This document shows, one piece after another, positions 63,690-64,000 of a stretch of 64,000 nt of DNA (position 1 is the stretch's first letter; every line of letters begins with the position of its first letter). The translations under genes were made by a program, and so were the position numbers. The notes beneath the pieces were generated by a model. That model saw only the letters and a list, made by a program, of their open reading frames with translations. It made no database searches and had not been told where the DNA came from. Location of the stretch: the NCBI GenBank assembly GCA_036925085.1, contig JAUPFP010000008.1, positions 3,073,957 through 3,137,956 on the forward strand, written 5' to 3'. Origin of the DNA: Brachycybe producta. Lineage: Eukaryota; Arthropoda; Diplopoda; Playtdesmida; Andrognathidae.

Positions 63690-63975
63690 CTGTTTTAGAC
63701 ATTCTGCACATTGCCTAATGATCTATTAATTGTATAGTTTAACTACCGAATAATAAATCTGTACAATTATTTAATAGCGTTTACGGCAATGTGCAGAATT
63801 CGGAAAATAACGAACCAATCGTATGATAATGTCACCTTATAAGCCTCATATCGATTGCTTTGAGTTTAGACATTCTGCACATTGCCTAAGGATCTATTAA
63901 CTGTATAGATTAACTAGGAAATTGGTGGTTTTGCACATTGACTAGTGAAAATAAAGACTGACTGATTTTTTTCAC
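63690..63975. repeat. repeat with internal inverted copies, relative of 14.2 kb
   Basis: ATTCTGCACATTGCCTA at 63699 pairs with GGCAATGTGCAGAATT near 63787 and recurs in direct orientation at 63868. The right end, GGTTTTGCACATTGACTAGT, matches the repeat at 14215-14435. Probably two partly overlapping copies of one small element. Confidence 0.5.
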
Positions 63976-64000
63976 TTAACAGTAACATGTTTATTGAAAA

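Noticed and set aside
1-64000. tRNA or rRNA genes
   Set aside because: No cloverleaf with GGTTCGAATCC-type box B and matching box A was recognised; the GATTCGAAT-rich parts at 34.2 and 57.9 kb belong to an hAT-like repeat.

Overview
This window looks like nuclear DNA from an AT-rich, intron-rich protostome animal, most likely a non-insect arthropod. The reasons: multi-exon genes with GT/AG introns; a complete IQGAP gene (a family absent from Drosophila); a Wnt ligand that reads most like protostome WntA/Wnt4; a secreted two-domain TULIP protein of the arthropod takeout / group-7 allergen type; and an X11/Mint gene with invertebrate-type exon boundaries. The species cannot be named from the sequence alone. 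No prokaryotic, organellar or viral gene was seen.

Layout. 1-5.9 kb: AT-rich DNA with no gene. 6.4-16.5 kb, plus strand: a five-exon Wnt ligand gene whose exon phases all join; it encodes 351 aa with 24 cysteines. 18.5-19.2 kb, minus strand: a TNFAIP8/TIPE-family gene with its body in one exon and its start codon apparently split by a 72-bp intron. 21.5-34.8 kb, minus strand: a full IQGAP gene (CH domain, IQGAP repeats, degenerate WW region, four IQ motifs, GAP-related domain, C-terminal domain). Its first intron (about 4.4 kb) contains, on the opposite strand, a complete two-exon gene for a secreted double-TULIP protein (30.8-32.9 kb). 37.6-56.1 kb, minus strand: an APBA/X11/Mint adaptor with a 3-kb first coding exon, a PTB domain and two PDZ domains. 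56.2-64 kb: gene-free, repeat-rich upstream DNA.

The non-coding DNA is full of small terminal-inverted-repeat elements from many families: a Mutator-like element with a 9-bp target duplication, a foldback family with eight or more copies, Tc1-, pogo- and hAT-like elements, several hairpins and a 187-bp tandem repeat. Some are nested in one another. None encodes a transposase here.

The genes are not an operon. They act separately: Wnt signalling, TIPE-type regulation of apoptosis and lipid signalling, IQGAP cytoskeletal scaffolding, extracellular carriage of hydrophobic ligands, and X11/Mint synaptic or secretory adaptor function. I found no unknown multi-gene system. The most unusual structures are the nested antisense TULIP gene and the dense, layered set of small inverted-repeat elements.
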